Assembly (NCBI RefSeq): GCF_000805335.1
Contig: NZ_KN708638.1
Location: forward strand, 939,971 to 985,353
DNA from: Streptomyces sp. CT34
GTDB lineage: Bacteria; Actinomycetota; Actinomycetes; Streptomycetales; Streptomycetaceae
Length of the DNA stretch: 45,383 nucleotides
Direction of reading: 5' to 3'
This document shows, one piece after another, positions 8,124 to 19,901 of the stretch. Below the pieces are notes generated by a model. It was not told the DNA's origin. It did not search any database and was given only the letters and a program-made list of their open reading frames with translations. Position numbers and translations under genes: made by a program. Position 1 is the first letter of the stretch. Every line of letters starts with the position of its first letter.

Positions 8124-9691
8124 GCGAGCAGTCCCTGCAACAGGCGGAGCCGCAGGAAAGGGAGGGGCAGCGGGCACCGGCCGCACATGTCGACGCCGGT
8201 GACGCCGGATACCGCAAGTCCCTGACATCACGGCACATCAACATGATCGCCATCGGCGGCGCGATCGGCACCGGGCTGTTCCTCGGCGCGGGCGGCCGGC
8301 TCGCCGACGCCGGGCCTTCACTGGCCGTGGCATACGCGCTCTGCGGCTTCTTCGCCTTCCTCGTCGTACGGGCCCTGGGCGAGCTGGTGCTGCACCGGCC
8401 GTCGTCCGGCGCCTTCGTCTCCTACGCGCGGGAGTTCCTCGGCGAGAAGGGGGCGTTCGTCGCGGGCTGGATGTACTTCCTGAACTGGGCGACGACCGGG
8501 ATCGCCGACATCACGGCGGTGGCGACCTACACGCACTACTGGAGCATGTTCTCCGACATCCCGCAGTGGGTGATCGCGCTGATCGCGCTCGGGGTCGTGC
8601 TGACGGTGAACCTGATATCGGTGAAGATCTTCGGCGAGCTGGAGTTCTGGTTCGCGATCATCAAGGTCGGGGCGCTGGTCGTCTTCATGCTGATCGGCAT
8701 CTTCCTGCTGGTCACCCAGCACCCGGTCGACGGCCACCACCCCGGCCCCGCGCTGATCTCCGACCACGGCGGCATCTTCCCGACCGGAACGCTGGCGATG
8801 CTGCTGGTGATCCAGGGCGTGGTCTTCGCCTACGCCTCGGTCGAGCTGGTCGGCGTCACGGCGGGCGAGACCGCCGAGCCGGAGAAGGTCATGCCCCGGG
8901 CGATCAACTCGATCATGTGGCGGGTCGCACTGTTCTACGTCGGCTCGGTGGTCCTGCTGTCGATGCTGCTGCCGTGGAACGCGTACTCGGCGGGCCAGAG
9001 CCCGTTCGTCACCGTGCTCTCCCATGTCGGGGTCCCGGCCGCGGGCGGGGTGATGAACCTCGTCGTGCTGACCGCCGCGATGTCCAGCCTCAACTCCGGG
9101 CTCTACTCCACCGGTCGGATCCTGCGCTCGATGGCGATGTCCGGATCCGCTCCCCGGTTCACCGGCGTGATGAGCCGCAACCAGGTGCCGTACGGCGGGA
9201 TCCTGCTCACCTCGGGCGTCTGCGTCCTGGGCGTGGGCCTCAACTACCTGGTGCCGAGCAAGGCGTTCGAGATCGTGCTGAATTTCGCGGCGATCGGCAT
9301 CCTCAGCACCTGGGCCATGATCATGATCTGCCATCTGCTCTTCTGGCGGAAGGCGCGGGCGGGCCTGCTGTCCCGCCCCGGCTACCGGCTCCCCGGCTCG
9401 CCCTGGACCGAGCTGGTGACGCTGGCCTTCCTCGCCCTGGTACTGGTCCTGATGTACGCGGACGGCGGCGCCGGCCGCGCCACGATCCTCTCCCTGCCGG
9501 TGATCGTGGCCCTGCTGATCGGCGGCTGGTACCTGGTCCGCGGCCGGGTCGGGACCCTGCGGGACGGCGCGGCACCCGGGAGCGCCGATCTCCGGGAGAA
9601 CAGCGGCAGTTGGCCGAACGGCGACCGCCGCGCGAGCGCCGCAGGGGCGCGCAGCACCGACCGCACAGAGAGCACCGAAGACCGATCATGA
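8120..9691 (+). CDS. APC-superfamily amino acid permease, probable asparagine permease
   Basis: This 523-aa inner-membrane transporter has about 12 membrane segments. After a hydrophilic N-terminus comes [20 protein letters not shown], the TM1 signature of the amino acid permease family (AnsP/GabP/LysP group), and a conserved [14 protein letters not shown] stretch in TM8. It should import an amino acid with protons. Asparagine is inferred because an asparaginase gene follows, overlapping by 4 bases (ATGA), and a FadR-type regulator precedes, also overlapping by 4 bases (GTGA). The last 40 residues are polar and probably disordered. Confidence 0.92.
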   Translation: MSEQSLQQAEPQEREGQRAPAAHVDAGDAGYRKSLTSRHINMIAIGGAIGTGLFLGAGGRLADAGPSLAVAYALCGFFAFLVVRALGELVLHRPSSGAFVSYAREFLGEKGAFVAGWMYFLNWATTGIADITAVATYTHYWSMFSDIPQWVIALIALGVVLTVNLISVKIFGELEFWFAIIKVGALVVFMLIGIFLLVTQHPVDGHHPGPALISDHGGIFPTGTLAMLLVIQGVVFAYASVELVGVTAGETAEPEKVMPRAINSIMWRVALFYVGSVVLLSMLLPWNAYSAGQSPFVTVLSHVGVPAAGGVMNLVVLTAAMSSLNSGLYSTGRILRSMAMSGSAPRFTGVMSRNQVPYGGILLTSGVCVLGVGLNYLVPSKAFEIVLNFAAIGILSTWAMIMICHLLFWRKARAGLLSRPGYRLPGSPWTELVTLAFLALVLVLMYADGGAGRATILSLPVIVALLIGGWYLVRGRVGTLRDGAAPGSADLRENSGSWPNGDRRASAAGARSTDRTESTEDRS

Positions 9692-10755
9692 TCACGAGTC
9701 AGCGCACCACCGGCACCACCACGGGCACCACCCCGGCCCACCACCCGGCAGGCGATCCGCCCGCCCTGCGCATACCGGCCCACGCCCCCGTCGCCCATGT
9801 GGAGCGCGGCGGCATCGTCGAGGGCGTCCACCACGGTTCGGTCGTCGTCCTGGCAGCCGACGGCCGGGTGGACTTCCAACTCGGCGACATCGAGGCCGCG
9901 TTCTACCCCCGCTCGGCGCTCAAGCCGCTCCAGGCGGTCGGTCTGCTGCGCGCCGGATTGCCGCCACTGGACGACCAGGCGCTGGCCCTGACGGCTGCCA
10001 GCCACTCCGGCGAGGAACGCCATCTGGCCACCGCCCGGCGCATCCTGCACACCGCCGGGCTGACCGAGGACGACCTCCGCAACGTCCCGGACCTCCCCTA
10101 CGGGGCCGCCGTACGGGACGACTGGCTCGGGCGCGGGCTGGGGCCCAGCCGGCTCGCCCAGAACTGCTCGGGCAAGCACGCGGCCATGCTGTACACGGCG
10201 CGCACCCGGGGCTGGCGGCTGGACACCTACCTCGACGCCGGGCACCCGCTCCAGTGGGAACTCGCCACGGCCGTCGAGGAACTCACCGGCCAGGGCATCG
10301 CCCGGGTCACCGTCGACGGCTGCGGTGCCCCGCTGTTCGCCGTCTCGCTGCACGGCCTGACCCGGGCCGTCGCACGGCTGGCGACGGCGGCCCCGGACAG
10401 CCACGAGGGCCGGGTCGCCCGCGCCATGCGCGAGCACCCCGAGATGGTCTCCGGTACCGACCGCGATGTCGCCCGGCTGGTCCGCGCGCTGCCGGGACTG
10501 CTCGCCAAGGACGGCTTCGAGGGCGTACAGGTCGCCGCGCTGCCGGACGGCCGGGCGGTCGGTGTGAAGATCGCCGACGGCGCCGACCGGGCCCGGATGC
10601 CGGTCACCGCCGCGGCGCTGGCCCGCTGCGGCGTCGACCCGGGCCTGCTCGCCCCGTTCGCCACCGCCCCGGTCCTCGGCGGCGGCAGGCAGGTCGGCAC
10701 CCTGCGGGCGGCGGGCGCCCTGGCCACCCCGGACGCTCCCGCCCCGGCCGCCTGA
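9688..10755 (+). CDS. L-asparaginase, Rhizobium AnsA/ReAV class
   Basis: This 355-aa enzyme would hydrolyse asparagine to aspartate and ammonia. It is not the E. coli AnsA/AnsB fold. Its motifs match the class known from Rhizobium etli: the Ser-x-x-Lys pair in RSALKPLQ (S76, K79), ASHSGE, and the zinc-site residues in NCSGKHAAM (C160, K163) and DGCGAP (C212). Spacings agree with what is known for ReAV (Ser48/Lys51, Cys135/Lys138/Cys189). The first 25 residues are Thr/His/Pro-rich and probably disordered. The start overlaps the permease stop (ATGA), and a strong terminator follows 21 bases after the stop. Confidence 0.9.
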   Translation: MITSQRTTGTTTGTTPAHHPAGDPPALRIPAHAPVAHVERGGIVEGVHHGSVVVLAADGRVDFQLGDIEAAFYPRSALKPLQAVGLLRAGLPPLDDQALALTAASHSGEERHLATARRILHTAGLTEDDLRNVPDLPYGAAVRDDWLGRGLGPSRLAQNCSGKHAAMLYTARTRGWRLDTYLDAGHPLQWELATAVEELTGQGIARVTVDGCGAPLFAVSLHGLTRAVARLATAAPDSHEGRVARAMREHPEMVSGTDRDVARLVRALPGLLAKDGFEGVQVAALPDGRAVGVKIADGADRARMPVTAAALARCGVDPGLLAPFATAPVLGGGRQVGTLRAAGALATPDAPAPAA

Positions 10756-10776
10756 CATCGCAATGCCCCGGTACGG

Positions 10777-10805
10777 AGCCCGGCCCGCATGCCGCGGGCC
10801 GGGCT
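10777..10805. terminator. Rho-independent terminator of the asparaginase operon
   Basis: AGCCCGGCCCGC (10777-10788) pairs perfectly with GCGGGCCGGGCT (10794-10805) around a 5-base loop and runs into TTT. It closes the regulator-permease-asparaginase operon. Confidence 0.85.
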
Positions 10806-11106
10806 TTCGCCGGTGTGCGGCGGCCGGCCAACCGATCGGCTCCGGGCCGCAGATCGTGCACGGTGCGGAGAAGCAGTGCCCCCGGGTGCCGCTCGGGACG
10901 GCGGGGCGGGAGAACATGGCCGTGGGTATCTCGTCGCCGGGCAGCCGCAGGAGGGGGGACGGCGGATGATGAGGATGACGGCGTACGACGACGACCGACC
11001 GGTACGACACCACTCGTCCACTCCACCGCTCCGCACGACATCCGCATGAGTTCCGTACGAATTCCCAGGTTCCGTACGAGTTCCGTACGACAGGAGAGAG
11101 CCGTAG
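10806..11106 (+). promoter_or_regulatory. Nitrilase upstream region with repeated GTACGA words
   Basis: No gene is seen here. Three direct copies of GTTCCGTACGA occur at 11050-11060, 11069-11079 and 11080-11090, and shorter GTACGA words begin at 10983 and 11002. The last repeat ends just before the SD CAGGAGAGAG of the nitrilase-family gene. The repeats could be an operator array. Confidence 0.4.
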
Positions 11107-11901
11107 ATGCGTATCGCGCTGTGCCAGATGACCGCCTCGACCGACCCCAAGGAGAACCTCGCACAGGTCACGGACCTGGTGCGCCGGGCCGCCGCGGAGG
11201 GCGCGCGGCTGGCGGTGCTGCCCGAGGCGTCCATGGCGCGCGTCGGGGTGCCGCCGGGGCAGGTGGCCGAGCCGCTGGACGGGCCGTGGGCCGAGGGCGT
11301 GCGGGCGGTCGCCCGGGAGACCGGGGTGACGGTCGTGGTGGGGATGTTCACCCCGGCTCCCGGCGGCCGGGTGGCCAACACCCTGCTGGCCACGGGGCCC
11401 GGGGTAGAGGAGTCCTACGACAAGATCCATCTCTATGACGCCTTCGGGTTCCGGGAGTCCGACACGGTCGCGGCGGGCGAGCGGGTGGTGACCATCGACG
11501 TCGACGGGGTCCGGGTGGGCCTGGCGACCTGCTACGACGTGCGGTTCCCGGAGCTCTTCCGGGCGCATGCGGACGCCGGCGCGACGGTGAGCGTGCTGCC
11601 CGCGTCCTGGGGCGCCGGGCCGGGGAAGCGCGAACAGTGGGAGCTGCTGGTGCGGGCCCGCGCGCTGGACGCGACGGTGTGGCTGGCGGCGGTCGGACAG
11701 GCCGCGCCGGACCAGGACGCCGACCCGGAGGTGGCCACCAAGGCCCCGACCGGTGTCGGGCACAGTGCGCTGGTGGGCCCCGACGGGACCGTGCGGGCAC
11801 GGCTGGCCGCGGCCCCCGGGCTGCTGGTCGCGGAGGTGGACCCGGCCGAGACCGAGCGGGTGCGGCGCGCGGTGGCCGTACTGGACAATCGCCGCCTGTA
11901 G
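11107..11901 (+). CDS. Carbon-nitrogen hydrolase (nitrilase superfamily, Nit2-like)
   Basis: This 264-aa enzyme should be a cytoplasmic amidase. The Glu-Lys-Cys triad of the superfamily is visible: E40 in VLPEASM, K106 in YDKIHLYDAFGFRES and C142 in LATCYDVRFPEL. The length is that of Nit2/omega-amidase and related deaminated-glutathione amidases. The SD AGGAGAG precedes ATG 11107. It stands alone, between the asparaginase operon and a convergent ArsR gene. A role in amide-nitrogen recovery would fit the neighbourhood, but the substrate is not known. Confidence 0.9.
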   Translation: MRIALCQMTASTDPKENLAQVTDLVRRAAAEGARLAVLPEASMARVGVPPGQVAEPLDGPWAEGVRAVARETGVTVVVGMFTPAPGGRVANTLLATGPGVEESYDKIHLYDAFGFRESDTVAAGERVVTIDVDGVRVGLATCYDVRFPELFRAHADAGATVSVLPASWGAGPGKREQWELLVRARALDATVWLAAVGQAAPDQDADPEVATKAPTGVGHSALVGPDGTVRARLAAAPGLLVAEVDPAETERVRRAVAVLDNRRL

Positions 11902-11927
11902 GCGCCGGGGCCGCCGTTCTTGCGATG

Positions 11928-11957
11928 GCCGGCGCGGTCGAGCGCGATCGCGCCGGC
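11928..11957. terminator. Bidirectional hairpin between nitrilase and arsR genes
   Basis: GCCGGCGCG (11928-11936) pairs perfectly with CGCGCCGGC (11949-11957) around a 12-base loop in the 85-base gap between convergent genes. There is no clear T-run. Confidence 0.55.
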
Positions 11958-11986
11958 CCTGATCGGCGGCTGCGCGGCGCGTCGTA

Positions 11987-12370
11987 CTACTTCGCCGACG
12001 CGTCCACGGTGACTGACGGGGCGTCACGCAGCCCGAGACGCAGATGCTCGACGTGGTAGAGGGCCTGGTCGAGGAGTTCGGCGACATGGTGGTCGTAGAG
12101 GGCGTAGACGATCGAGCGGCCGTTGCGTTCGCCGGTGACCAGGCCGAGGTTGCGCAGCAGCCGGAGCTGATGGGAGCAGGCGGACTGCTCCATGCCGACG
12201 GCGGCGGCGAGGTCGCTGACCGCGCAGGGGCCTTCCTGAAGGCGGGCGAGGATGCGCAGCCGGGACGGGGTGGAGAGGGCCTGGAGGGTGGCGGCGACAT
12301 CGGCGGCCCCCACGGTGTCCAGGCGTTCGCGGGTGGTGGCACTGCTGGTGTCGTCGATTCCGTGGCCCAT
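11987..12370 (-). CDS. ArsR/SmtB-family metal-sensing repressor (alpha5 site)
   Basis: This is a 127-aa winged-helix repressor with the helix-turn-helix around AVSDLAAAVGMEQSACSHQL. Near the C-terminus the helix starting DHHVAELLDQALYH fits the D-x-H-x10-H-x2-(E/H) alpha5 metal site exactly, as in SmtB, CzrA and ZiaR. The alpha3 ELCVCD-type site is absent (only one Cys in PCAVSDL). So it should sense Zn, Co or a similar ion, not arsenite. The start at 12370 has AGGA 8 bases upstream; an ATG three codons earlier (12379) is the alternative. It is divergent from a P1B-4 ATPase, its presumed target. Confidence 0.88.
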   Translation of the reverse strand: MGHGIDDTSSATTRERLDTVGAADVAATLQALSTPSRLRILARLQEGPCAVSDLAAAVGMEQSACSHQLRLLRNLGLVTGERNGRSIVYALYDHHVAELLDQALYHVEHLRLGLRDAPSVTVDASAK

Positions 12371-12406
12371 GGCAGCCATCCTAAGGAGCGACCCTCAAGA
12401 GAATGG

Positions 12407-12422
12407 ATGAAGAGTTGTTCAT
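12407..12422. promoter_or_regulatory. Candidate ArsR/SmtB operator ATGAA-N6-TTCAT
   Basis: ATGAA (12407-12411) and TTCAT (12418-12422) form a perfect inverted repeat around GAGTTG, in the 110-base gap between arsR and the ATPase gene. It resembles the TGAA..TTCA core of known SmtB/CzrA operators. This AT-richer block stands out from the GC-rich surroundings. Confidence 0.6.
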
Positions 12423-12480
12423 TCGTTCCTGTACGGTGGTGAGGGCGCCTGCTCCCGTCTCGTGAAGGGGTTGTTCCGTC

Positions 12481-14460
12481 ATGCCTGTCACCACTCTGGA
12501 ACGTCCGCCGCGGACCGCGGAGGTCCGTGCGGTGGCCCCGCGGCGTACGCGGGTGTTCGCACTGGCCGAGGCCCGCTGGGCGGCGGTCGCCACCGTGGCG
12601 TTCCTGATCGCGCTCTCCTTGCAGCTCACCGGCGCGCCCGGGTGGGCCTGGGGTGCGCTGTACGCCGTGGCGTATCTGACGGGTGGCTGGGAACCGGCCT
12701 GGGCGGGGTTGCGGGCCCTCGGGGAGCGGACGCTGGACGTCGATCTGCTCATGATCGTCGCGGCGCTCGGGGCGGCGGCGATCGGCCAGCTGATGGACGG
12801 CGCGCTGCTGATCGTCATCTTCGCCACCTCCGGCGCACTGGAGGCGCTGGCCACCGCCCGCACCCAGGACTCGGTACGCGGCCTGCTGGACCTCGCACCC
12901 GCCACGGCGACCCGGCTGTCCGACGACGGCGAGGAGCACAGCGTGGCCACCGCCGGCCTCGTCGTGGGCGACACGATCCTGGTGCGACCCGGCGAGCGGG
13001 TCGGCGCGGACGGCCGGGTGCTGGCGGGGACGAGCGAGGTGGACCAGGCCACGATCACCGGGGAGCCGCTGCCGGTGGCCAAGGAACCCGGGGACGAGGT
13101 GTTCGCCGGCACGCTGAACGGACTGGGCGCGCTGCGGGTCAAGGTCGAGCGGGATGCCGGCGATTCGGTGATCGCGCGGATCGTGGCGATGGTCGCCGAG
13201 GCGTCCGGGACCAAGGCACCGACCCAGCTGTTCATCGAGAAGGTCGAGCAGCGGTATTCGGTCGGCCTGGTGGCGGTGACGCTGGCGGTGTTCGCGGTGC
13301 CGCTGATGCTGGGGGCGGAGCTGACCGGTGCGCTGCTGCGGGCGATGACGTTCATGATCGTGGCGTCGCCGTGCGCGGTGGTGCTGGCGACCATGCCGCC
13401 GCTGCTGTCGGCCATCGCCAACGCCGGTCGGCACGGCGTCCTGGTGAAGTCCGCCGTGGTGATGGAACGGCTCGGCCAGGTGGACGGCGTCGCGCTGGAC
13501 AAGACTGGGACGCTGACCGAGGGCACGCCCCGGGTCGCCGCGATCCGACTGCCCGCCGGCGGCGGGCGGTCCGAGGAGGCGCTGCTGACCTGGGCCGCCG
13601 CGGCCGAGCACCCCAGCGAGCACCCACTGGCCCGCGCGATCGTGAGCGCCGCCCGGTCCCGCGGCTGCGCACTGCCCGCCGCGGAGGAGTTCACCGCCTC
13701 CCCCGGTACCGGCGCACGGGCCCGGGTCGACGGCACCTGGACCGAGGTGGGGGCGCCGGCCCGGCTGCTGGCCGAGGACACCCCTATGGCCGACGAAGTG
13801 GCCGATATCGTACGGGAGTTGGAGGAGGGCGGGCACACCGCCGTGCTGGTACTGCGGGACGGCGTCCCGGCCGGGGTGCTGGGGATCGCCGACCGGCTGC
13901 GGCCGGACGCGGTGGCCACGGTGGCCGCGCTGCGGGAGCTGACCGGGCGGACGCCGATGCTGGTGACCGGGGACAATCGGCGGGCGGCGGCCCGGCTCGC
14001 CGAGGAGGCCGGGATCGCGGACGTACGGGCCGGGCTGCTGCCGCAGGACAAGGTCGACGCGGTGCGCGAGGAGGAGCGGGCCGGTCGGAAGGTGCTGGTG
14101 GTGGGCGACGGGGTGAACGACGCCCCGGCGCTGGCCGCCGCACACACCGGTGTCGCGATGGGGCGGGCCGGGTCGGATCTGGCGCTGGAGACCGCGGACG
14201 CGGTGATCGTACGCGATGAACTGACCACCGTCCCGGCGGTGATGACGCTGTCGCGGGCGGCACGCCGGCTGGTGGTGCAGAACCTCGTCATCGCGTCGGT
14301 GTTCATCTCGGGGCTGGTGCTGTGGGACCTGATCGGGCGGCTGCCGCTGCCGCTGGGCGTCCTCGGGCACGAGGGCTCGACGGTGGTCGTGGGGCTCAAC
14401 GGGCTGCGGCTGCTGCGCGAGGCGGCGTGGCGGCGGGCCGCCGGCCGGACCGCCGGATGA
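12481..14460 (+). CDS. P1B-4 heavy-metal exporting ATPase (Co/Zn type)
   Basis: This 659-aa pump spans the cytoplasmic membrane and should export a divalent metal using ATP. Key elements are the actuator TITGEPLP (about 190), the metal-binding SPC motif in TM6 (S296-C298), the phosphorylated Asp in DKTGTLTEG (D340), the nucleotide-binding HP (about 381), GDGVNDAPAL (about 542) and HEGST in TM8 (about 630). SPC plus HEGST and the lack of an N-terminal metal-binding domain define the P1B-4 group (CoaT, CtpD, CtpJ, CzcP), known to export Co, Zn, Ni or Fe. A divergent ArsR sensor with an alpha5 site supports Zn or Co. The gene ends 43 bases before the convergent Rieske gene. Confidence 0.93.
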   Translation: MPVTTLERPPRTAEVRAVAPRRTRVFALAEARWAAVATVAFLIALSLQLTGAPGWAWGALYAVAYLTGGWEPAWAGLRALGERTLDVDLLMIVAALGAAAIGQLMDGALLIVIFATSGALEALATARTQDSVRGLLDLAPATATRLSDDGEEHSVATAGLVVGDTILVRPGERVGADGRVLAGTSEVDQATITGEPLPVAKEPGDEVFAGTLNGLGALRVKVERDAGDSVIARIVAMVAEASGTKAPTQLFIEKVEQRYSVGLVAVTLAVFAVPLMLGAELTGALLRAMTFMIVASPCAVVLATMPPLLSAIANAGRHGVLVKSAVVMERLGQVDGVALDKTGTLTEGTPRVAAIRLPAGGGRSEEALLTWAAAAEHPSEHPLARAIVSAARSRGCALPAAEEFTASPGTGARARVDGTWTEVGAPARLLAEDTPMADEVADIVRELEEGGHTAVLVLRDGVPAGVLGIADRLRPDAVATVAALRELTGRTPMLVTGDNRRAAARLAEEAGIADVRAGLLPQDKVDAVREEERAGRKVLVVGDGVNDAPALAAAHTGVAMGRAGSDLALETADAVIVRDELTTVPAVMTLSRAARRLVVQNLVIASVFISGLVLWDLIGRLPLPLGVLGHEGSTVVVGLNGLRLLREAAWRRAAGRTAG

Positions 14461-14503
14461 GGCGGCGGCCGGCGGCCGGTACCGCTACCGGGCGTCGAAC
14501 GGC

Positions 14504-15664
14504 TCAGGCACGCCCGTCCGCCAGCCGGTCGGTGAGCCAGCGGTGGAACGTGCCGATGTGGTGCTCGCTGGGGACGAGGACTCCCCCGTCGCGGTAGGCG
14601 CGGGAGTCCATGGCCGGCTGGGTGCGTTCGCACGCGTCGAAGTCCTGGGCGTTGACCCGGTGGAACAGCTCGACGGACTTGGCGATGTCGGCGCCGGAGT
14701 CGATGACCTCGGGCAGGTACAGCCAGTCGCACACGACGGAGGTGCGGTCGGGCGCCACCGGGAACATCCGGTGCAGGATGACGTGGTCGGGGACGAGGTT
14801 GATGAAGACCTGCGGGCGGACGGTCACCGCGTAGTAGCGCCGGTCCTGGCTGTCCGCGATGCCGGGCAGCCGGCCGAAGCCGGCACTGCCGTCCACGGTG
14901 AACCCCTGCGCCTCCGGCGCGAACTCGGCGCCGTGCCCGACGTAGTACTGGGCGGCGAGGCCGTCCGCGAACTCCGGCAGGACGTCGGTGAGTTCGGGGT
15001 GGATGGTGGCGCAGTGGTAGCACTCCATGAAGTTCTCGACGATCAGCTTCCAGTTGGCGCGCACGTCGTAGGTGATGCGCCTGCCCAGGGTCAGGTCCTC
15101 GGTGCGGTAGCGGTCGATGGCGGCGGTGTCGCCCAGCCGCTCGACGGCCGCGCCGATCACCGTGTCCTCGAAGGACGGCGGCTCGTCGGCCAGGCACACC
15201 CAGGCGTAGCCGAGCCACTCACGCAACGGAAGGGTGGCCAGACCGCGTTCGGTGCGGTCGATGTCCGGCATCTTCTGGAGGTTGGGGGCGGCCACCAGCC
15301 GGCCGTCCAGGTCGTAGGTCCAGGCGTGGTAGGGGCATTGGAGGTTGCGGCGGACCTGGCCGGATTCCTCGGTGCACAGCCGGGCACCGCGGTGCCGGCA
15401 GACGTTGAGGAAGGCGCGCAGCTCCCCGGCGCGGTTGCGGGTGATCAGTACGCTCTCCCGGCCGATCCGCACGGTGCGGAAGGCGCCCGGCCGCTCCAGG
15501 TCGGAGCTGCGGACCGCGCAGCACCACAGCCGCTCGAAGATGAGGTCCTGCTCCTGCCGGAAGATCTCCGGGTCGGTGTAGTAGCGCCCGGCCAGGGTGG
15601 CGATCAGGCCGGCGGCGGGCGGGGGTGCGGCACCCTGGCGGGGCTCGGTGGGTGTGGTGGTCAA
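14504..15664 (-). CDS. Rieske oxygenase alpha subunit, probable glycine betaine monooxygenase (GbcA-like)
   Basis: This 386-aa protein should oxidatively demethylate a quaternary amine. The Rieske [2Fe-2S] ligands are C89, H91, C110 and H113 (VCRHRGARLC and QCPYHAW). The mononuclear iron site is in ENFMECYHCATIHPEL (H217, H222), with a later Asp in AQDFDACE; Glu replaces the usual bridging Asp. The only sensible start is TTG 15664, seven bases after GAGGAG. It is the third gene of a run with dimethylglycine oxidase and sarcosine oxidase, so glycine betaine to dimethylglycine is the likely reaction (inference from context). Electrons would come from the ferredoxin and reductase encoded 5 kb away. 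Automatic annotation would probably say aromatic-ring dioxygenase. Confidence 0.85.
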   Translation of the reverse strand: MTTTPTEPRQGAAPPPAAGLIATLAGRYYTDPEIFRQEQDLIFERLWCCAVRSSDLERPGAFRTVRIGRESVLITRNRAGELRAFLNVCRHRGARLCTEESGQVRRNLQCPYHAWTYDLDGRLVAAPNLQKMPDIDRTERGLATLPLREWLGYAWVCLADEPPSFEDTVIGAAVERLGDTAAIDRYRTEDLTLGRRITYDVRANWKLIVENFMECYHCATIHPELTDVLPEFADGLAAQYYVGHGAEFAPEAQGFTVDGSAGFGRLPGIADSQDRRYYAVTVRPQVFINLVPDHVILHRMFPVAPDRTSVVCDWLYLPEVIDSGADIAKSVELFHRVNAQDFDACERTQPAMDSRAYRDGGVLVPSEHHIGTFHRWLTDRLADGRA

Positions 15665-15675
15665 GGCTGCTCTCC

Positions 15676-16836
15676 TCAGGCGACCGCGGCGGCGGGGCGA
15701 CGGGGGTCGAACAGGTCGATGGGGTGCGCGGTGGTGCCGGTCAGTGCGAGGTCGGCGACGATCTCGCCGACGACCGGCACGAACTTGAAGCCATGGCCGG
15801 AGAATCCGCAGGCGACGGTGGTGCTCTCCGGATGCGCCGGGTGCCGGGTGATCACGAAGTGCTCGTCCGGGGTGTTGGAGTACATGCAGGTGGCGGCCTT
15901 CAGGAGGCGGCCGGGCAGGGTGGGGACGCGGGGGCCGAGCTGGTCGGCCATGGCGCGTACCTCGTGGTCGTACACGGTGCGGTCGATGGTCTCCGGGGTG
16001 CACACGGTGCCCTTGCGGAAGAAGGCGACCTTGGCGCCGCCGTCGGGGCCGTCGATGGCGGGGAAGCCGTAGATCTGCACGCCCGCGGCGTCCTCCCAGA
16101 TGTAGATGGGGTGGCGCTCGGGGACGTAGGGCGCGGTGCCGCCGTCGGGGGCGAACCAGTACATGATGTGCCGCTCGATGGTGAACGGCACCCCGAGGTC
16201 GGTGAGCAGCTGGGGTGCCCAGGCTCCCGGGCAGATCACCAACTGGCCCGCGGTGTAGGCGTTCTCGTGGGTGTGGACGCGGACCCCGGCGCCGCCGGGC
16301 AGCTCCTCCCAGCGGGTGACCGGCTCCTCGAAGTGCAGGTCGGCGCCGCCCCGGGTGGCGAGCTGGAGGTGGGCGGCGACGGTGTTCTCCGGGCGGAGCA
16401 GTCCGGCGCGCGCCTCGTACAACGCGACCTCGTCCCCGTGCGGGGTCAGGGTCGGGAACCGGCGGCGGATCTCCTTGGCGTCGAGCACCTCGTGCGGCAG
16501 GTCCCACTGCCGGGCGGAGGCCAGGCTTCCGCCGACCGTGCGGCTGTCGGGGCGGCCGACCATCACCCCGCCGCAGAGGGTGGCGACCTCGCGGCCGGTG
16601 TCCCGCTCCAGTCGCTCGTACAGCTCGTACGAGCGCAGCAGCAGCGGGACGTAGGCGGGGTCCTCGAAGTAGGACTGCCGGGTGATCCGCGAACCTCCGT
16701 GGCTGGAGCCGCGGTTGTGCACCGGGCCGAACTTCTCCAGGCCCAGTACCCGGGCGCCGCGGGCGGCGAGGTGGTGGGCGGCGGCGCTGCCCATCCCGCC
16801 GAGGCCGAGGACGATGACATCGTAGGTGGGAGCCAT
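15676..16836 (-). CDS. Monomeric sarcosine oxidase-family FAD enzyme (MSOX/SolA)
   Basis: This 386-aa flavoenzyme should oxidise sarcosine to glycine, formaldehyde and peroxide. The N-terminal dinucleotide fold is [10 protein letters not shown] (11-20), followed by [17 protein letters not shown], characteristic of MSOX and N-methyltryptophan oxidase. The Cys that carries covalent FAD is in [13 protein letters not shown] (C317; position 315 in the Bacillus enzyme). The SD GAAGGAGC lies 6 bases before ATG 16836. The Rieske gene starts 11 bases after its stop and dimethylglycine oxidase ends 48 bases before it, so the three form one operon. The last step of betaine demethylation is the best-fitting role; another secondary N-methylamine is possible. 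Confidence 0.9.
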   Translation of the reverse strand: MAPTYDVIVLGLGGMGSAAAHHLAARGARVLGLEKFGPVHNRGSSHGGSRITRQSYFEDPAYVPLLLRSYELYERLERDTGREVATLCGGVMVGRPDSRTVGGSLASARQWDLPHEVLDAKEIRRRFPTLTPHGDEVALYEARAGLLRPENTVAAHLQLATRGGADLHFEEPVTRWEELPGGAGVRVHTHENAYTAGQLVICPGAWAPQLLTDLGVPFTIERHIMYWFAPDGGTAPYVPERHPIYIWEDAAGVQIYGFPAIDGPDGGAKVAFFRKGTVCTPETIDRTVYDHEVRAMADQLGPRVPTLPGRLLKAATCMYSNTPDEHFVITRHPAHPESTTVACGFSGHGFKFVPVVGEIVADLALTGTTAHPIDLFDPRRPAAAVA

Positions 16837-16884
16837 GCGGTTGCTCCTTCGTCGGGCGGGCGGTCGGTGCGGGTGCGCGCGGGA

Positions 16885-19569
<2,685 letters not shown>

Positions 19570-19629
19570 TCAGGGCCTGTGCGGCGGGGTGCGCCCGCTC
19601 GGCGGCGAGGGTGGCGTCCGGGGGGAGTT

Positions 19630-19694
19630 GTTGCGTACTGCACGACTGGTTGCGCGATGAGAGACATACTGGGAACGCCGTATCGGGCCGTCAA
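19630..19694 (-). promoter_or_regulatory. Promoter of the betaine operon with two GTTGCG sites
   Basis: Reading leftwards, TTGACG (19694-19689) and CAGTAT (19671-19666) are separated by exactly 17 bases and make a good vegetative promoter. Just downstream of the expected start lie two GTTGCG words (19630-19635 and 19649-19654), 19 bases apart. The same word follows the -10 box of the ferredoxin promoter, so both promoters may share one regulator, probably the IclR protein. Confidence 0.6.
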
Positions 19695-19808
19695 GGGGTG
19701 CGCGCCAGCCGTCCGTAAATGAGCCGTTACGCGCGGGCGCCCCCCCGCACCGGACCGCGCCGGCAAAACGCGGGGCCGGGCCGGACATCCCAGCCCCCCC
19801 ACACACGG

Positions 19809-19842
19809 ATGCGGGGCCGGGTCGCAGACCCCGGCCCCGCAT
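19809..19842. terminator. Strong hairpin downstream of iclR
   Basis: ATGCGGGGCCGGG (19809-19821) pairs perfectly with CCCGGCCCCGCAT (19830-19842) around an 8-base loop, 59 bases past the iclR stop. The remaining 19695-19808 part of this 395-base gap shows no gene. Confidence 0.75.
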
Positions 19843-19901
19843 CGCCCCGCCGCACACCGCGCGGCGGCGCCGTTCCATGACGCCCATCCGTCACGCCACC
19901 G

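Noticed and set aside
9382..14370. A 1662-codon open frame on the minus strand.
   Set aside because: It runs opposite to the permease, asparaginase, nitrilase and metal-ATPase genes, is Arg/Gln/Gly-rich without domains, and exists only because GC-rich coding DNA lacks stops in other frames.
12381..15218. A 945-codon minus-strand frame opposite the metal ATPase and crossing into the Rieske gene.
   Set aside because: Ser/Arg/Thr-rich with no recognisable domain; it is antisense to the P1B-4 gene and out of frame with the Rieske gene.
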